Of a DNA stretch of 64,000 bases, positions 9,793-17,904 are shown piece by piece. The notes beneath the pieces were generated by a model that saw nothing but the letters and a program-made list of their open reading frames with translations, was not told where the DNA came from and made no database searches. Origin of the DNA: Chitinophaga pendula (GTDB taxonomy: Bacteria > Bacteroidota > Bacteroidia > Chitinophagales > Chitinophagaceae); contig NZ_CP077769.1 in the NCBI RefSeq assembly GCF_020386615.1, positions 3,782,001 through 3,846,000 of the forward strand. The letters run 5' to 3'. The stretch's first letter is position 1. Each line of letters begins with the position of its first letter. The position numbers were made by a program, and so were the translations under genes.

Positions 9793-10251
9793 TTAGGATG
9801 TTTTGGTAAAGTAATCGTAGGTGAGTTCCAATGTTTCTATTACCAAGTTGTTTTGTTCTGCTTTAAACGGTGATACATTGAGAGCTACTGGGTAGGCGTT
9901 GACCAATTGCCAGACGGATATTGGTGAAGTGCTACCCGGTGACATGAGATATACCGTGACCACTTTGGGCGTGAATTTGAACAGCTGAAATGTGTCTTGT
10001 GCCCAGCTTATGAGCGGTGATCCCTGCAGCATGCCTCTTTTGAGCATAAGGTTTTCATATTTCGGCGGTGTGGGGAGGCGACGGACGAATCGGTTCTCCC
10101 CTCCTTCTGTTACTTCAAGTGGTGTCATTTTTACGGAAAGGCCGCTGACTTCCTGGAAGCTACCTTCGTTGTCGCCGGTAAACCCCTGTACCATGACTTT
10201 AAAGTAAAAGCCTACGGGGGGATAATAATCTGCCATTTGGTTTGCCGGCAT
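9793..10251 (-). CDS. Second tail-tube-type protein (gp19 family, Afp5/Pvc5-like)
   Basis: The protein has about 152 residues from ATG 10251 (MPANQMADYYPPVGFYFKV); an in-frame TTG at 10272 and an ATG at 10236 are alternatives. It has the gp19 tube signature: V-x-GF-x-GDNEGSFQEVSGLSV, then a KRG-x-L-x-G-SPL segment and NAYPVALNVSPF near the end. eCIS particles use one tube paralogue for the long inner tube and another next to the baseplate. Being closer to the baseplate genes, this one is probably the tube initiator. It is separated from the first tube gene by a spacer holding a strong hairpin. Confidence 0.9.
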   Translation of the reverse strand: MPANQMADYYPPVGFYFKVMVQGFTGDNEGSFQEVSGLSVKMTPLEVTEGGENRFVRRLPTPPKYENLMLKRGMLQGSPLISWAQDTFQLFKFTPKVVTVYLMSPGSTSPISVWQLVNAYPVALNVSPFKAEQNNLVIETLELTYDYFTKTS

Positions 10252-10274
10252 ACAATTGGTTTTAATGAACAAGT

Positions 10275-10312
10275 ACCTGCTGCTGCTGTCTTAAAGGACA
10301 GCGGCAGCAGGT
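10275..10312 (-). promoter_or_regulatory. Strong intercistronic hairpin between the two tube genes
   Basis: A 16-bp inverted repeat (arms 10275-10290 and 10297-10312, loop of 6) with a single mismatched position lies in the only sizeable gap between tube genes. On the transcribed minus strand no U-tract follows, so it is not a standard intrinsic terminator. A likely role is a processing or stability barrier that protects the upstream sheath/tube mRNA 3' end and gives more of those subunits than of the baseplate subunits. The hairpin is seen directly; the role is inferred. Confidence 0.7.
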
Positions 10313-10331
10313 TCAATTATCAGGAGAGGTA

Positions 10332-10808
10332 TTATCCTTCGGAGGATACTTTAGGATTGGTCATGGACAACCCTTCGTGTGCTACTTCCATGGTTTCGAT
10401 CGCGGCTTCGTTTGCATCTGATTTCATATCTGTTACGGTGATCTTAACGGGGAATGCGTTTTTGAGGGTCCAGCTCATGGCGACTTCATTTTTCTCGTCG
10501 AGTAAGCTGATCAGTATGGTGGATCTTTTGTAGGTGTTCATGGCGATGCCTGCGTATTTGGTCCACAAGGTCTTATCGCCTTTGAACGTACCTTTTTTAA
10601 AGGTGACGTTATTGAATTTCTGTATACCCGGCATTTTAACGGTAGAGTATATTTTGCTGCTGCCGCCGCGGTATTCGATGACCTGTGTTTCGGAAGTGAG
10701 GCCGGATACTTCCTGGAAGATGATCTCTGCGTCATCCCATTTCACCTGGAACGAGAATTTAACCATTGGCCAGGTGGCGGCTGATTGTGCTGCACCATTA
10801 TCAGACAT
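10332..10808 (-). CDS. Main tail-tube protein (gp19 family, Afp1/Pvc1-like)
   Basis: The 158-residue protein contains FSFQVKWDDAEIIFQEVSGL near the N-terminus, a KKGTFKGDKTLW segment in the middle, NAFPVKITVTDMKSDANEAA, and a final IETMEVAHEGL. These are the standard blocks of hexameric tube proteins of contractile systems. It follows the sheath gene by 33 bp, the order seen in many eCIS clusters. It would polymerise into the inner tube that is expelled on contraction. The assignment to the main tube rather than the initiator is inferred from its place next to the sheath gene. Confidence 0.92.
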   Translation of the reverse strand: MSDNGAAQSAATWPMVKFSFQVKWDDAEIIFQEVSGLTSETQVIEYRGGSSKIYSTVKMPGIQKFNNVTFKKGTFKGDKTLWTKYAGIAMNTYKRSTILISLLDEKNEVAMSWTLKNAFPVKITVTDMKSDANEAAIETMEVAHEGLSMTNPKVSSEG

Positions 10809-10841
10809 AGTAGTAAGTTTTTAATGAGATAAGTAATAAGG

Positions 10842-12344
10842 TTAAGATTGTTGCATCAGTTGCTGGAATGTGATGACGATGAATTCTGCAGGTCTGAGCA
10901 ATGCTACTTTTACGGATATCAGCATTCTTCCATCTAATATATCCTGTGGTGTCATGGTGGCGCCCAGTCCTACCTGTACCTGGTAAGCATCTTCCGGTTT
11001 AGCGCCTGCGAGGCCGCCGCCTTTCCAGAGGTTGTTGAGGAAGTTCTCTATCATGCCCTGTACGGTCACCCAGGTGGACGCGTTGTTAGGTTCGAACACG
11101 TAGGAGCGGGTGGCTAGTTTAATGGACTGTTCGAGCATGATCAGTGTTCTTCTCACGTTGATGTATCTCCAGTCCTGGCTGTTACCATCCAGTGTTCTGG
11201 CGCCCCATACGAGTGTGCCTACGCCGGGGAAGGGCCGGATTACGTTAACAGATTTTCCGGAGATCACATCTATGTTCAGTGTTTCCTGTTGTTCGCTGGA
11301 GATGTTGATGAGGGGTTTGTTGACCATAGCCAGGGATACGTTGGCGGGGGCTTTCCAAACACCTTTGTTATTGTCTACCAGGGTATATATACCTGCGATG
11401 GCGCCGCTGGGGGGAAGTTTATTCAGTTCGGCCCTTAGCTGGTCCATGATACCCACATAGGTGGGGCTAGCTGCAAGTAAGGATTGGTGGTAGTTTTTGT
11501 TGGTTGCTTTATCTGTTTTACCCGCCTCTTTATATTTGCTGGTGATGCTTTTAACAGCGGGCTCGGGTAGTGTGGCGGTGAGGTCGATAGCGGCGTCCAG
11601 GTTTTCGAAGGTTACTTCTGACGGCTGTACGACACCGGTTTGGAGCCAGGGGTAGTAGGCAGCGCCATAGTTGAGGAAGCTGGTGCCTATCCCATCACGG
11701 AATGCCTGTATCTGTGTGCTGGTGGTGTCGGTTGGCTGTGCTTCTATGACATCCAGGAGGGCGAAGCAGCTCATCATGTTGGCACAATGTGCGAGTACTT
11801 CTGGATAGATGGTTTTGTATACGGTATCGGCATCTAATACGGTCACGTCGGGCATTAGGATGAGGGTCGGTTCTGTTTCTTTTTCGAGGATTTTGAGAGG
11901 GCTTTCTTTGTCTTTGCTTCCTATAAAATCTTCTGCTTTGATATCAAAGCCCGCTGTTTTATCTCCATAGGTATCTACGGAGAGGATATAACAGATGCTA
12001 CCACCATTTGCATAGAATAGGCGTATGCTGTTATAGAGATAAGCCCGGAACTTATCATTGGGAGTCAGTACCACATGTTTACCATTTACGATGATGGTAT
12101 CCTGTTTGGCTTTAGGATCGGGGTCTGCCAATGTGAATGTTTGTTTGATGCCTGCGCCAAAGTTTTCCAGGTACTCTGCGTAAGAGGTGATCCGGGTTGG
12201 TTTATTGACCAAAGATTTACCGAATCGCTCCGCTTTTTCGGTGTAGCCGATGAACACGGGGACGGCGGTAGCCACCGCGACGATGGAGCTTGGGAATGCA
12301 TTTTGTTCCCTGATGTACACCCCGGGGGTCATTAGTTCTGACAT
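10842..12344 (-). CDS. Contractile tail sheath protein
   Basis: The 500-residue protein begins with LMTPGVYIREQNAFPSSI and V-x-V-x-FIGYTEKAE, the sheath N-terminal arm. Its C-terminal third has VRRTLIMLEQSIK, FEPNNASTWVTV and a final ALLRPAEFIVITF strand, all typical of the phage/eCIS sheath family. Only one sheath gene is visible, unlike Afp/PVC, which encode three sheath paralogues, so the particle may use a single sheath type, as reported for simpler eCIS. The gene lies 18 bp downstream of the unknown 271-residue gene. Confidence 0.95.
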   Translation of the reverse strand: MSELMTPGVYIREQNAFPSSIVAVATAVPVFIGYTEKAERFGKSLVNKPTRITSYAEYLENFGAGIKQTFTLADPDPKAKQDTIIVNGKHVVLTPNDKFRAYLYNSIRLFYANGGSICYILSVDTYGDKTAGFDIKAEDFIGSKDKESPLKILEKETEPTLILMPDVTVLDADTVYKTIYPEVLAHCANMMSCFALLDVIEAQPTDTTSTQIQAFRDGIGTSFLNYGAAYYPWLQTGVVQPSEVTFENLDAAIDLTATLPEPAVKSITSKYKEAGKTDKATNKNYHQSLLAASPTYVGIMDQLRAELNKLPPSGAIAGIYTLVDNNKGVWKAPANVSLAMVNKPLINISSEQQETLNIDVISGKSVNVIRPFPGVGTLVWGARTLDGNSQDWRYINVRRTLIMLEQSIKLATRSYVFEPNNASTWVTVQGMIENFLNNLWKGGGLAGAKPEDAYQVQVGLGATMTPQDILDGRMLISVKVALLRPAEFIVITFQQLMQQS

Positions 12345-12362
12345 GTGATATTGTTTTTGAGA

Positions 12363-13178
12363 TTAGTATAAAAATATTTCTTTGTATTCTGCTGTATCTA
12401 TGCTGTTGGTGCCAGCTGAGATATCAGCGGCGGCTGCGCCAGGCAGTACAGGTATGATGATCTTTTTTTTGTCTGGCGTTGGTTTGTCTATCAATTGAAA
12501 TTTGTGGGAAGTGTTTTGCTGCAGGCTTACAGGCTGTTCGGAGGTGAACGTTTGTGCCGCGCTATTATCAGGCAATAACATTTCCTCTGGCCCGGTGAAT
12601 GCCACTTGGCCATTGATGTCTATGATACCCGGTGCGATGAGTTTTTTGAGTGAGTCGCTCATGAGCACGTATCTCCAGTGCAGGGCACGTGCGCTGAACT
12701 GGATGATATAATCGGGTTGTATATCCTGGTGTAATTGCAGTACAATTACGCCGAAAGGTTTGACAAAAAATGGATGTGGGAAAATGTTTACAGGCATGAG
12801 GTCCTGTTCATTTACCACCTCATCCGGATGTAGCAGTCCGGGGGGGAAGGAGTTTTCGTTACTGAAGTAGAAAACGTGATCTCTTATTGATGAATAGTTG
12901 CCGGCGGTATAGTTATAGAACAAGGGATCGTGTAAGTCGAGATGGATTCTGATGGCGGCGAGGTCGTCTGTCAGTGCATCGCGGCTTCTTTTTTGTCCTG
13001 TCCGTCGTTCACGCAATATCTGAAAACCATTGAGCAGTGGTTTCAGCAGGAGTCCGTTCCGTTGCATTTGAGCGGCGGACCAGGCAGGGATGCTTACTTT
13101 CAGGGCGGTAAACAGGCCATTAAGAAAGTAGGTATGCCTGTAGTGAACAGCAGTTAATATCTCAAACGTTTGTCTCAT
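12363..13178 (-). CDS. Unknown 271-residue eCIS cluster protein
   Basis: There is no recognisable enzymatic motif, signal peptide or membrane segment. The N-terminal 60 residues (MRQTFEILTAVHYRHTYF...) are aromatic and basic and probably helical. The middle (about 100-190) looks beta-rich with FGVIVLQLHQDI and ARALHWRYVLMSD. The C-terminal approximately 70 residues are Ser/Thr/Pro/Lys-rich and end in the acidic tail YKEIFLY. It lies between the cap gene (DUF4255) and the sheath gene. A cap adaptor has been described for AlgoCIS, and a location beside the cap gene makes that role worth testing, but nothing in the sequence proves it. Confidence 0.6.
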   Translation of the reverse strand: MRQTFEILTAVHYRHTYFLNGLFTALKVSIPAWSAAQMQRNGLLLKPLLNGFQILRERRTGQKRSRDALTDDLAAIRIHLDLHDPLFYNYTAGNYSSIRDHVFYFSNENSFPPGLLHPDEVVNEQDLMPVNIFPHPFFVKPFGVIVLQLHQDIQPDYIIQFSARALHWRYVLMSDSLKKLIAPGIIDINGQVAFTGPEEMLLPDNSAAQTFTSEQPVSLQQNTSHKFQLIDKPTPDKKKIIIPVLPGAAAADISAGTNSIDTAEYKEIFLY

Positions 13179-13199
13179 TTGAAGATGACATTCCTAAGC

Positions 13200-13295
13200 T
13201 TAATTGGATGCTTGCTGGTTAGTTAGGCCACAAGTTGTTGTCCTATTATTGTCTGGTAAAGGATAAAACGGCTGTACTCTGGCAGCCTCTTTCAT
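13200..13295 (-). CDS. Possible 31-residue peptide between cap and unknown genes
   Basis: An ATG at 13293-13295 opens a 31-codon frame ending in TAA at 13200-13202; the product starts MKEAARVQPFYPLP and ends LTNQQASN. It starts 27 bp after the cap gene stop and ends 21 bp before the next start, so it fills an otherwise empty 144-bp gap with operon-like spacing. No homologue is recognised and the frame could be fortuitous. Its single cysteine and short length give no functional clue. Confidence 0.3.
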   Translation of the reverse strand: MKEAARVQPFYPLPDNNRTTTCGLTNQQASN

Positions 13296-13322
13296 AGTTA
13301 GTGTTAATGTGTCTTTATCATG

Positions 13323-13901
13323 TTACTTTGAGGTAGCGCTGCTATCGGCGGCGATATCAGCCACTGCAGGTCTGAATTCGCGTATGATCGCATCATTAAA
13401 TGTGAGCATTCTGACTTTGTACACTACTGAGGGCATGTATTTGGCGCCTAAGGTAGTCCATACATTGTTGAGCTTATCGGCGGCCAGACTTTCCATTTCA
13501 AAAATTACTTTTCCTATTATGGTATCCAACCCTGGTGTATTGGTAGTGTCAAAGACAGGCTTAGATTGAAAATAAGCGATGATAAACGAGGTGAATCTCA
13601 GGGCTTCTGCATAGTTATTGCTACTGAAGTAGGCTGAGAACATGACATATAAATTGATGCTTGCTGGTGGACCTACAGGAGTACCAAAGCTTCTACCTGC
13701 GGCGGTTCCAGGTCTCTGGACCACTGTCTCGCGTTCAATGTTGATCAAAGTTGCAATGATCTTGTTTTCTCCTTGTACAGCGATGCTACCGTCCTGGTTC
13801 ACGATACCAGACAGGATGACCTTATCCTCATTAATTTGCAACTTCCTCTTAAAATAGTTGTTGATCTCTTCTGTGATGCAGCTTAAGGTTTCATAGATCA
13901 T
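13323..13901 (-). CDS. DUF4255 sheath terminator/cap protein (Afp16/Pvc16-like)
   Basis: This 192-residue protein has the full DUF4255 pattern: an N-terminal helix with ITEEINNYF, a strand LYVMFSAYFSSNNYAEALR in the middle, and the signature LNNVWTTLGAKYMPSVVYKV near residue 160. Afp16/Pvc16-type proteins terminate tube and sheath polymerisation and cap the distal end. It is the first gene of the minus-strand cluster, next to the divergent promoter region, so the operon starts with the cap instead of the tube. There is no membrane segment. Confidence 0.9.
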   Translation of the reverse strand: MIYETLSCITEEINNYFKRKLQINEDKVILSGIVNQDGSIAVQGENKIIATLINIERETVVQRPGTAAGRSFGTPVGPPASINLYVMFSAYFSSNNYAEALRFTSFIIAYFQSKPVFDTTNTPGLDTIIGKVIFEMESLAADKLNNVWTTLGAKYMPSVVYKVRMLTFNDAIIREFRPAVADIAADSSATSK

Positions 13902-14098
13902 TCCATTAGCTTTTACACGGGGGCATTATACAATCTATAAATCATTGGTTAAGGGAATCCGAAAGTTATGTCAACTTACTAAATCACCCACAAGATAATA
14001 GGTCCTAAAAAATAATCCAATTTTTTATTTAAATAATAATTCTCTATTTTATACTTAATTATTCTCTACCTTTATAGTTATAGTCCCTTTTATTCCCT
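13902..14098. promoter_or_regulatory. Divergent AT-rich promoter region between the eCIS operon and the GH18-like gene
   Basis: A very AT-rich 197-bp spacer separates the ATG of the cap gene (minus) from the ATG of the GH18-like membrane gene (plus). On the plus strand TACCTTTA (14067-14074) differs by one base from the Bacteroidota -7 element TAnnTTTG, and TTTT lies about 16 bp upstream. No clear -7 element was found for the minus strand. The shared spacer makes joint regulation of both transcripts plausible. Confidence 0.45.
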
Positions 14099-16156
14099 AT
14101 GAAACCCCACGCTGTCATATGTGTCATGTTGCTTCTCTTTGCTATCGCAGGGCAATCGATCCATGCAACTACTTACGGGAGAAATTTTCATACATACGTT
14201 AACGTTATCCATATACAGCCGGTTCCGAAGGATACGGCAGTACGTGCTAAACTGATCCAGCGTATACTCAATGCGCTAAAGTTTACTAAAAATGCGCACC
14301 TGCGGGAGCGACGCCGCATCATGCAGGCGATCAACGAGACCTTTGCGGATTCGATGGTGGCTACTGCCAGGGATATCCAACGCATTACGCAGGCATTGTC
14401 CAAGCAGGAGAATCAACATTATGATTCTTTGAAATCGTTACTGGAGTCGCTTTGTATAAAACCGACCCCGGTGACGGCTGCTGACACCACGCATACTACG
14501 CCGGTGACGCCCCCCGTGCCGGATAAGGTACCGGATAATGATCTGAATAATCTTGTAGACAAGATCGTTCCCATTTTGCAACAAAAGGATGAGTCAGCGG
14601 AGGAAAAGCAACGATTGCAGAAGTTGCAGGTGATCAGATCTGTATATGGGCGGACCGGGAGTGTTTATGATACTTTACGGTTGAATGACAGCCTGGGAAT
14701 ACGTTATACACTGAAACTAGCTCAGCAGGTACAGGTGGCCGGATCTTACCTACCCGGTACGGGCGCCAATTATCAACTTTACAATTACAATGCGCTCACC
14801 AGTTTTTATGCGGACGGCTATACGCTTAATAGTGACAACGGGCATATTATGTCCCGGTTCGAGTCTCCTGATGTGGTGATGGAAACTGCACGTATGAATG
14901 GTTGTAATATAGGATTGACTGTTCGGGTGCATGGAGCGGCTGCCATCCAGCGGTTGTTGCAGGATCAGCGGGTGCAGGTCTTGTTTACTGATTCGCTTGC
15001 GAAGTTATTATTACGAGAGAAAGCTAGTACTGTCACTATTGGCATTGCGGGATTAAAGAAAGGGCAGCGTAACAGTTTTACAGGTTTTATCACGCAACTG
15101 TCGACGCAGTTGCATATATATGATACCAGCCTGCGGGTGAATGTGATCTTACCCTCTTTTGATAAGGAGCAGGCCTATGATCTGCGGGCGCTTAATCCTT
15201 TTGTAGCATTTTTCTTGATTGACTTTACACAAGTTACGGGTCAGCAGCCAGGTCCGCTGGCGCCGCTGAAGGGAAGCGGTTCCATAGATGCGGCGGTATC
15301 GTTGTATTTTCAACAGCAGATATTGCCTACCAAGTTCCTGTTACTGTTATCTTATTATGGTACGCTTTGGAATACCGGTGAGGGCAAGCCTGTTTTTAAA
15401 GAGTATGTCAGCTTTAGCCATATCCAGCGAAAGTATGGTGCGGATACCGGTACCTTATATGATATGAGCCGGATCGCTGCTTACCTGGAGTTGCCTGATA
15501 GGGAAGGCGTTATTAAGCAGGTGTTATGGTTTGACGATGCCAGTACATTGGGAGAAAAGTATGATTATGTATTGAATGCCGGGCTTGGTGGGGTGGTGCT
15601 TCATTCGCTTGGTGCGGATGACGGTTACGGGGAGTTGTGGGATGAGTTGATGAGTAAGCTGGTGAAAGTGGATACGGTGTATGCAGATACGGTGGTATTG
15701 ATCCCTCCGGCGCCGGTGAAAGTCACTTTCTGGGAGCGTGTCAAGCAGGAATTTTCTGCTTATGTCAAGCTGTTCAGAGACCCCTGCAGTGTATCGGAGA
15801 CGGAGTATGAAGGGGACACTTACTTTATATATATATCGGTGATATTATTCCTGCTTTGTTTAGGAGCAGGTTTCTATTATTTGCATAATATGCGAGTTAC
15901 CGGTGACACGTGGGAGGGCCGGAAGCTAACGATCGTTGTGATCGTCGTGCTGGTACTGCTATTATTCTTTAGTATTGTCATGTCATTTTTCCTGAATAAG
16001 AATATTCCCTGGTTGGGTATTACGGATGATCCCAGCCGTTGTAACAGTGTTCCACTCAGCAGTATCCTTATTATTTTCTCTACGGGGGCGGTGATCGGTG
16101 TGCTGATCATGCGGTTTTTGCTTTTGCCCTTTGTGCGGAAGGATGATGTACCTTGA
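14099..16156 (+). CDS. Secreted, membrane-anchored protein with a degenerate GH18-like domain, divergent from the eCIS
   Basis: The protein has 685 residues. A signal peptide (1-23) is followed by a charged helical/coiled segment (45-120), a Thr/Pro linker (120-145), and a domain of about 200-520 resembling the YaaH/GH18 barrel: GYTLNSDNGHI, RVNVILPSFDKEQAYDLRAL, FVAFFLIDF and LNAGLGGVVLHSLGADDGY. Where active GH18 enzymes carry D-x-x-D-x-D-x-E, this protein reads STVTIGIA (310-317), so the aspartates and the acid glutamate are lost. Three predicted transmembrane segments follow (about 575-595, 611-632, 654-675). It probably binds glycan or peptidoglycan in the periplasm without cutting it and sits in the inner membrane. 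A link to release or envelope attachment of the injection system is inferred from position only. Confidence 0.7.
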   Translation: MKPHAVICVMLLLFAIAGQSIHATTYGRNFHTYVNVIHIQPVPKDTAVRAKLIQRILNALKFTKNAHLRERRRIMQAINETFADSMVATARDIQRITQALSKQENQHYDSLKSLLESLCIKPTPVTAADTTHTTPVTPPVPDKVPDNDLNNLVDKIVPILQQKDESAEEKQRLQKLQVIRSVYGRTGSVYDTLRLNDSLGIRYTLKLAQQVQVAGSYLPGTGANYQLYNYNALTSFYADGYTLNSDNGHIMSRFESPDVVMETARMNGCNIGLTVRVHGAAAIQRLLQDQRVQVLFTDSLAKLLLREKASTVTIGIAGLKKGQRNSFTGFITQLSTQLHIYDTSLRVNVILPSFDKEQAYDLRALNPFVAFFLIDFTQVTGQQPGPLAPLKGSGSIDAAVSLYFQQQILPTKFLLLLSYYGTLWNTGEGKPVFKEYVSFSHIQRKYGADTGTLYDMSRIAAYLELPDREGVIKQVLWFDDASTLGEKYDYVLNAGLGGVVLHSLGADDGYGELWDELMSKLVKVDTVYADTVVLIPPAPVKVTFWERVKQEFSAYVKLFRDPCSVSETEYEGDTYFIYISVILFLLCLGAGFYYLHNMRVTGDTWEGRKLTIVVIVVLVLLLFFSIVMSFFLNKNIPWLGITDDPSRCNSVPLSSILIIFSTGAVIGVLIMRFLLLPFVRKDDVP

Positions 16157-16267
16157 TCTTCCTTTTTATTTTTTTTTCTTGATTCCCCTAAAATTTGTCC
16201 AAATTTGAGTTTTTCATTCGTCATTCGGGTGTAATGGTTATCTATTCATCATCAAAAAAGTAACGAC

Positions 16268-16609
16268 ATGAAAGACTACTTGTTATTATTCCGGGGTGGA
16301 CCACAATATATCCCCACCACTGACGGCTCACAGGTGCCTATCTCTCCCGAATGGAAACAGTGGATGGAGCGGATGGTCCAGAACGGGCATTATATTGGCG
16401 GGCAGCGGCTGATCGGTAACACCGGTACGGTTTTAAAGGATCAGCGGCGACAGATCACGGACGGTCCATTTGCGGAAGGCAAGGAGATCGTGGCTGGTTA
16501 CCTGATCATCAAGGCCCGGGATATGGAGGAAGCGGTCTCTCTGACGGAGGGGTGTCCACTTTTCGGGCATGCTGACGGCAGTGTAGAGATACGCGAGATT
16601 GCCTATTGA
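16268..16609 (+). CDS. YCII/DGPF-domain protein (ECF42 partner)
   Basis: This 113-residue protein has the YCII-related fold, with the family's namesake motif DGPF at residues 65-68 (ITDGPFAEGKEIVAGY) and an N-terminal YLLLFRGG strand. DGPF proteins are the standard neighbours of ECF42 sigma factors. Here the stop codon overlaps the start of the sigma gene, so they are co-translated. Biochemical activity of the family is not firmly known. A PPE-like -7 box is not clear upstream; the region 16157-16267 is AT-rich with poly-T runs. Confidence 0.9.
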   Translation: MKDYLLLFRGGPQYIPTTDGSQVPISPEWKQWMERMVQNGHYIGGQRLIGNTGTVLKDQRRQITDGPFAEGKEIVAGYLIIKARDMEEAVSLTEGCPLFGHADGSVEIREIAY

Positions 16610-17904
16610 CCACCTTTTTATCTCATGTAGTGGATTCTTCCAAACAAATACATCAGTTAACGGACCATCTTTTCCGCCGGGAGGCGGGGAAGATGGTTGC
16701 TGTATTGACCAAGATATTCGGTACGGAGCACCTGGAGTTATGTGAGGATGTGGTGCAGGATACGCTGTTGCACGCATTACAGGTGTGGGTGGATAAAGGT
16801 ATTCCTGATCAGCCGGCGGCCTGGTTATTCCGGGTAGCGAAAAACAAAGCGATCGATATTATCCGGCGGAACAAACACGCTGTCAGTTTTGATTTCAGTG
16901 ACAATGAGCACGTGTTGTTGAATTCTGGTTATTCGATGGCAGCTACTATGGATGATTTCTGGCAGGAAGGTTCGATGAAGGATGATATGTTGCGTATGAT
17001 GTTTGCCTGTTGTGATCCAGGTATTTCGGAGGATCACCAGGTAACGATCATTCTGAAGACGCTCTGTGGTTTTAGTACGGCGGAGATTGCGAAGGCTTTT
17101 GTTACGACGGAAGATACTATCTCCAAGCGACTTTACCGGACGAAAGAATTTTTCCGGGAGCAGCGATTAAAGCCAGCTTTTCCATCTCCTGCTGCGTTAG
17201 CGGTTCGTATAGATGCGGTGTTGAATGTGATCTACCTGTTATTCAATGAAGGTTATAATTCTACGCATGCAGCGGAGTTGATCCGGCGGGATTTGCTGGA
17301 AGAAGCGATGATGTTGTGTAAGTTGCTGACGGAACATCCGCAGACGCAGCTGCCTTCAGTGTATGCGTTGATGGCGTTGATGTGTTTTCATGCGTCACGT
17401 ACGGACAGCCGGTTAACTGCTGCGGGGCAGATCATATTGCTGCCGGACCAGGACCGGCGTAAGTGGGATCAGGGATTGATACGCCAAGGCAATGCTTATT
17501 TAAACCAAGCAGCAGGCGGCGAGTATCTCAGCCGTTATCACCTGGAAGCTGCTATTGCTTACGAGCACTGTGCTGCGGATAGTTATGCCCACACGAACTG
17601 GCAGCAGTTGCTAACCTATTATGACCTGTTGAATACTTTATACCCCTCTCCTATTACTATGATGAATAAGGCAGTGATCATCCTTCAATTGTATGGTGCG
17701 GAGACTGCTTTAAAAGCATTAGCGGTAGCTGATATTGAGAAGAAGTTAAGTTCCTTTTACCTATACAATAGTTTATTAGGTGAGTTACATGCCCGACTGG
17801 GGCATGTGGCAGAGGCCCGTCATTATTTCCAGCGGGCGATGCGGCAAACGAGAGCGGAGGCGGAACGCGCCTTGCTTGATGAAAAGTTAGCGAAGCTATC
17901 CTGA
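16606..17904 (+). CDS. ECF42-type RNA polymerase sigma factor with C-terminal TPR-like extension
   Basis: The protein has 432 residues from a TTG start at 16606 overlapping the previous stop (TTGA); an in-frame GTG at 16630 is an alternative. Sigma region 2 spans about residues 20-95 (EDVVQDTLLHALQVW, AAWLFRVAKNKAIDIIRR) and region 4 about 120-185 (IILKTLCGFSTAEIAKAF). These are followed by the long C-terminal extension of ECF42/SigJ-like factors (LLFNEGYNSTHAAELIRRDL, then TPR-like helices around 290-410). There is no anti-sigma gene; in ECF42 the C-terminal extension is thought to regulate activity. The stop abuts that of the convergent regulator gene inside TGATCA. Confidence 0.9.
   Translation: MTTFLSHVVDSSKQIHQLTDHLFRREAGKMVAVLTKIFGTEHLELCEDVVQDTLLHALQVWVDKGIPDQPAAWLFRVAKNKAIDIIRRNKHAVSFDFSDNEHVLLNSGYSMAATMDDFWQEGSMKDDMLRMMFACCDPGISEDHQVTIILKTLCGFSTAEIAKAFVTTEDTISKRLYRTKEFFREQRLKPAFPSPAALAVRIDAVLNVIYLLFNEGYNSTHAAELIRRDLLEEAMMLCKLLTEHPQTQLPSVYALMALMCFHASRTDSRLTAAGQIILLPDQDRRKWDQGLIRQGNAYLNQAAGGEYLSRYHLEAAIAYEHCAADSYAHTNWQQLLTYYDLLNTLYPSPITMMNKAVIILQLYGAETALKALAVADIEKKLSSFYLYNSLLGELHARLGHVAEARHYFQRAMRQTRAEAERALLDEKLAKLS

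Noticed and set aside
1..13901. Prophage as explanation for the contractile genes
   Set aside because: There are no head, portal, terminase or integrase genes in view, while DUF4255, DUF5908, LysM and the giant J-type protein are eCIS features. The call remains provisional because the left part is missing.
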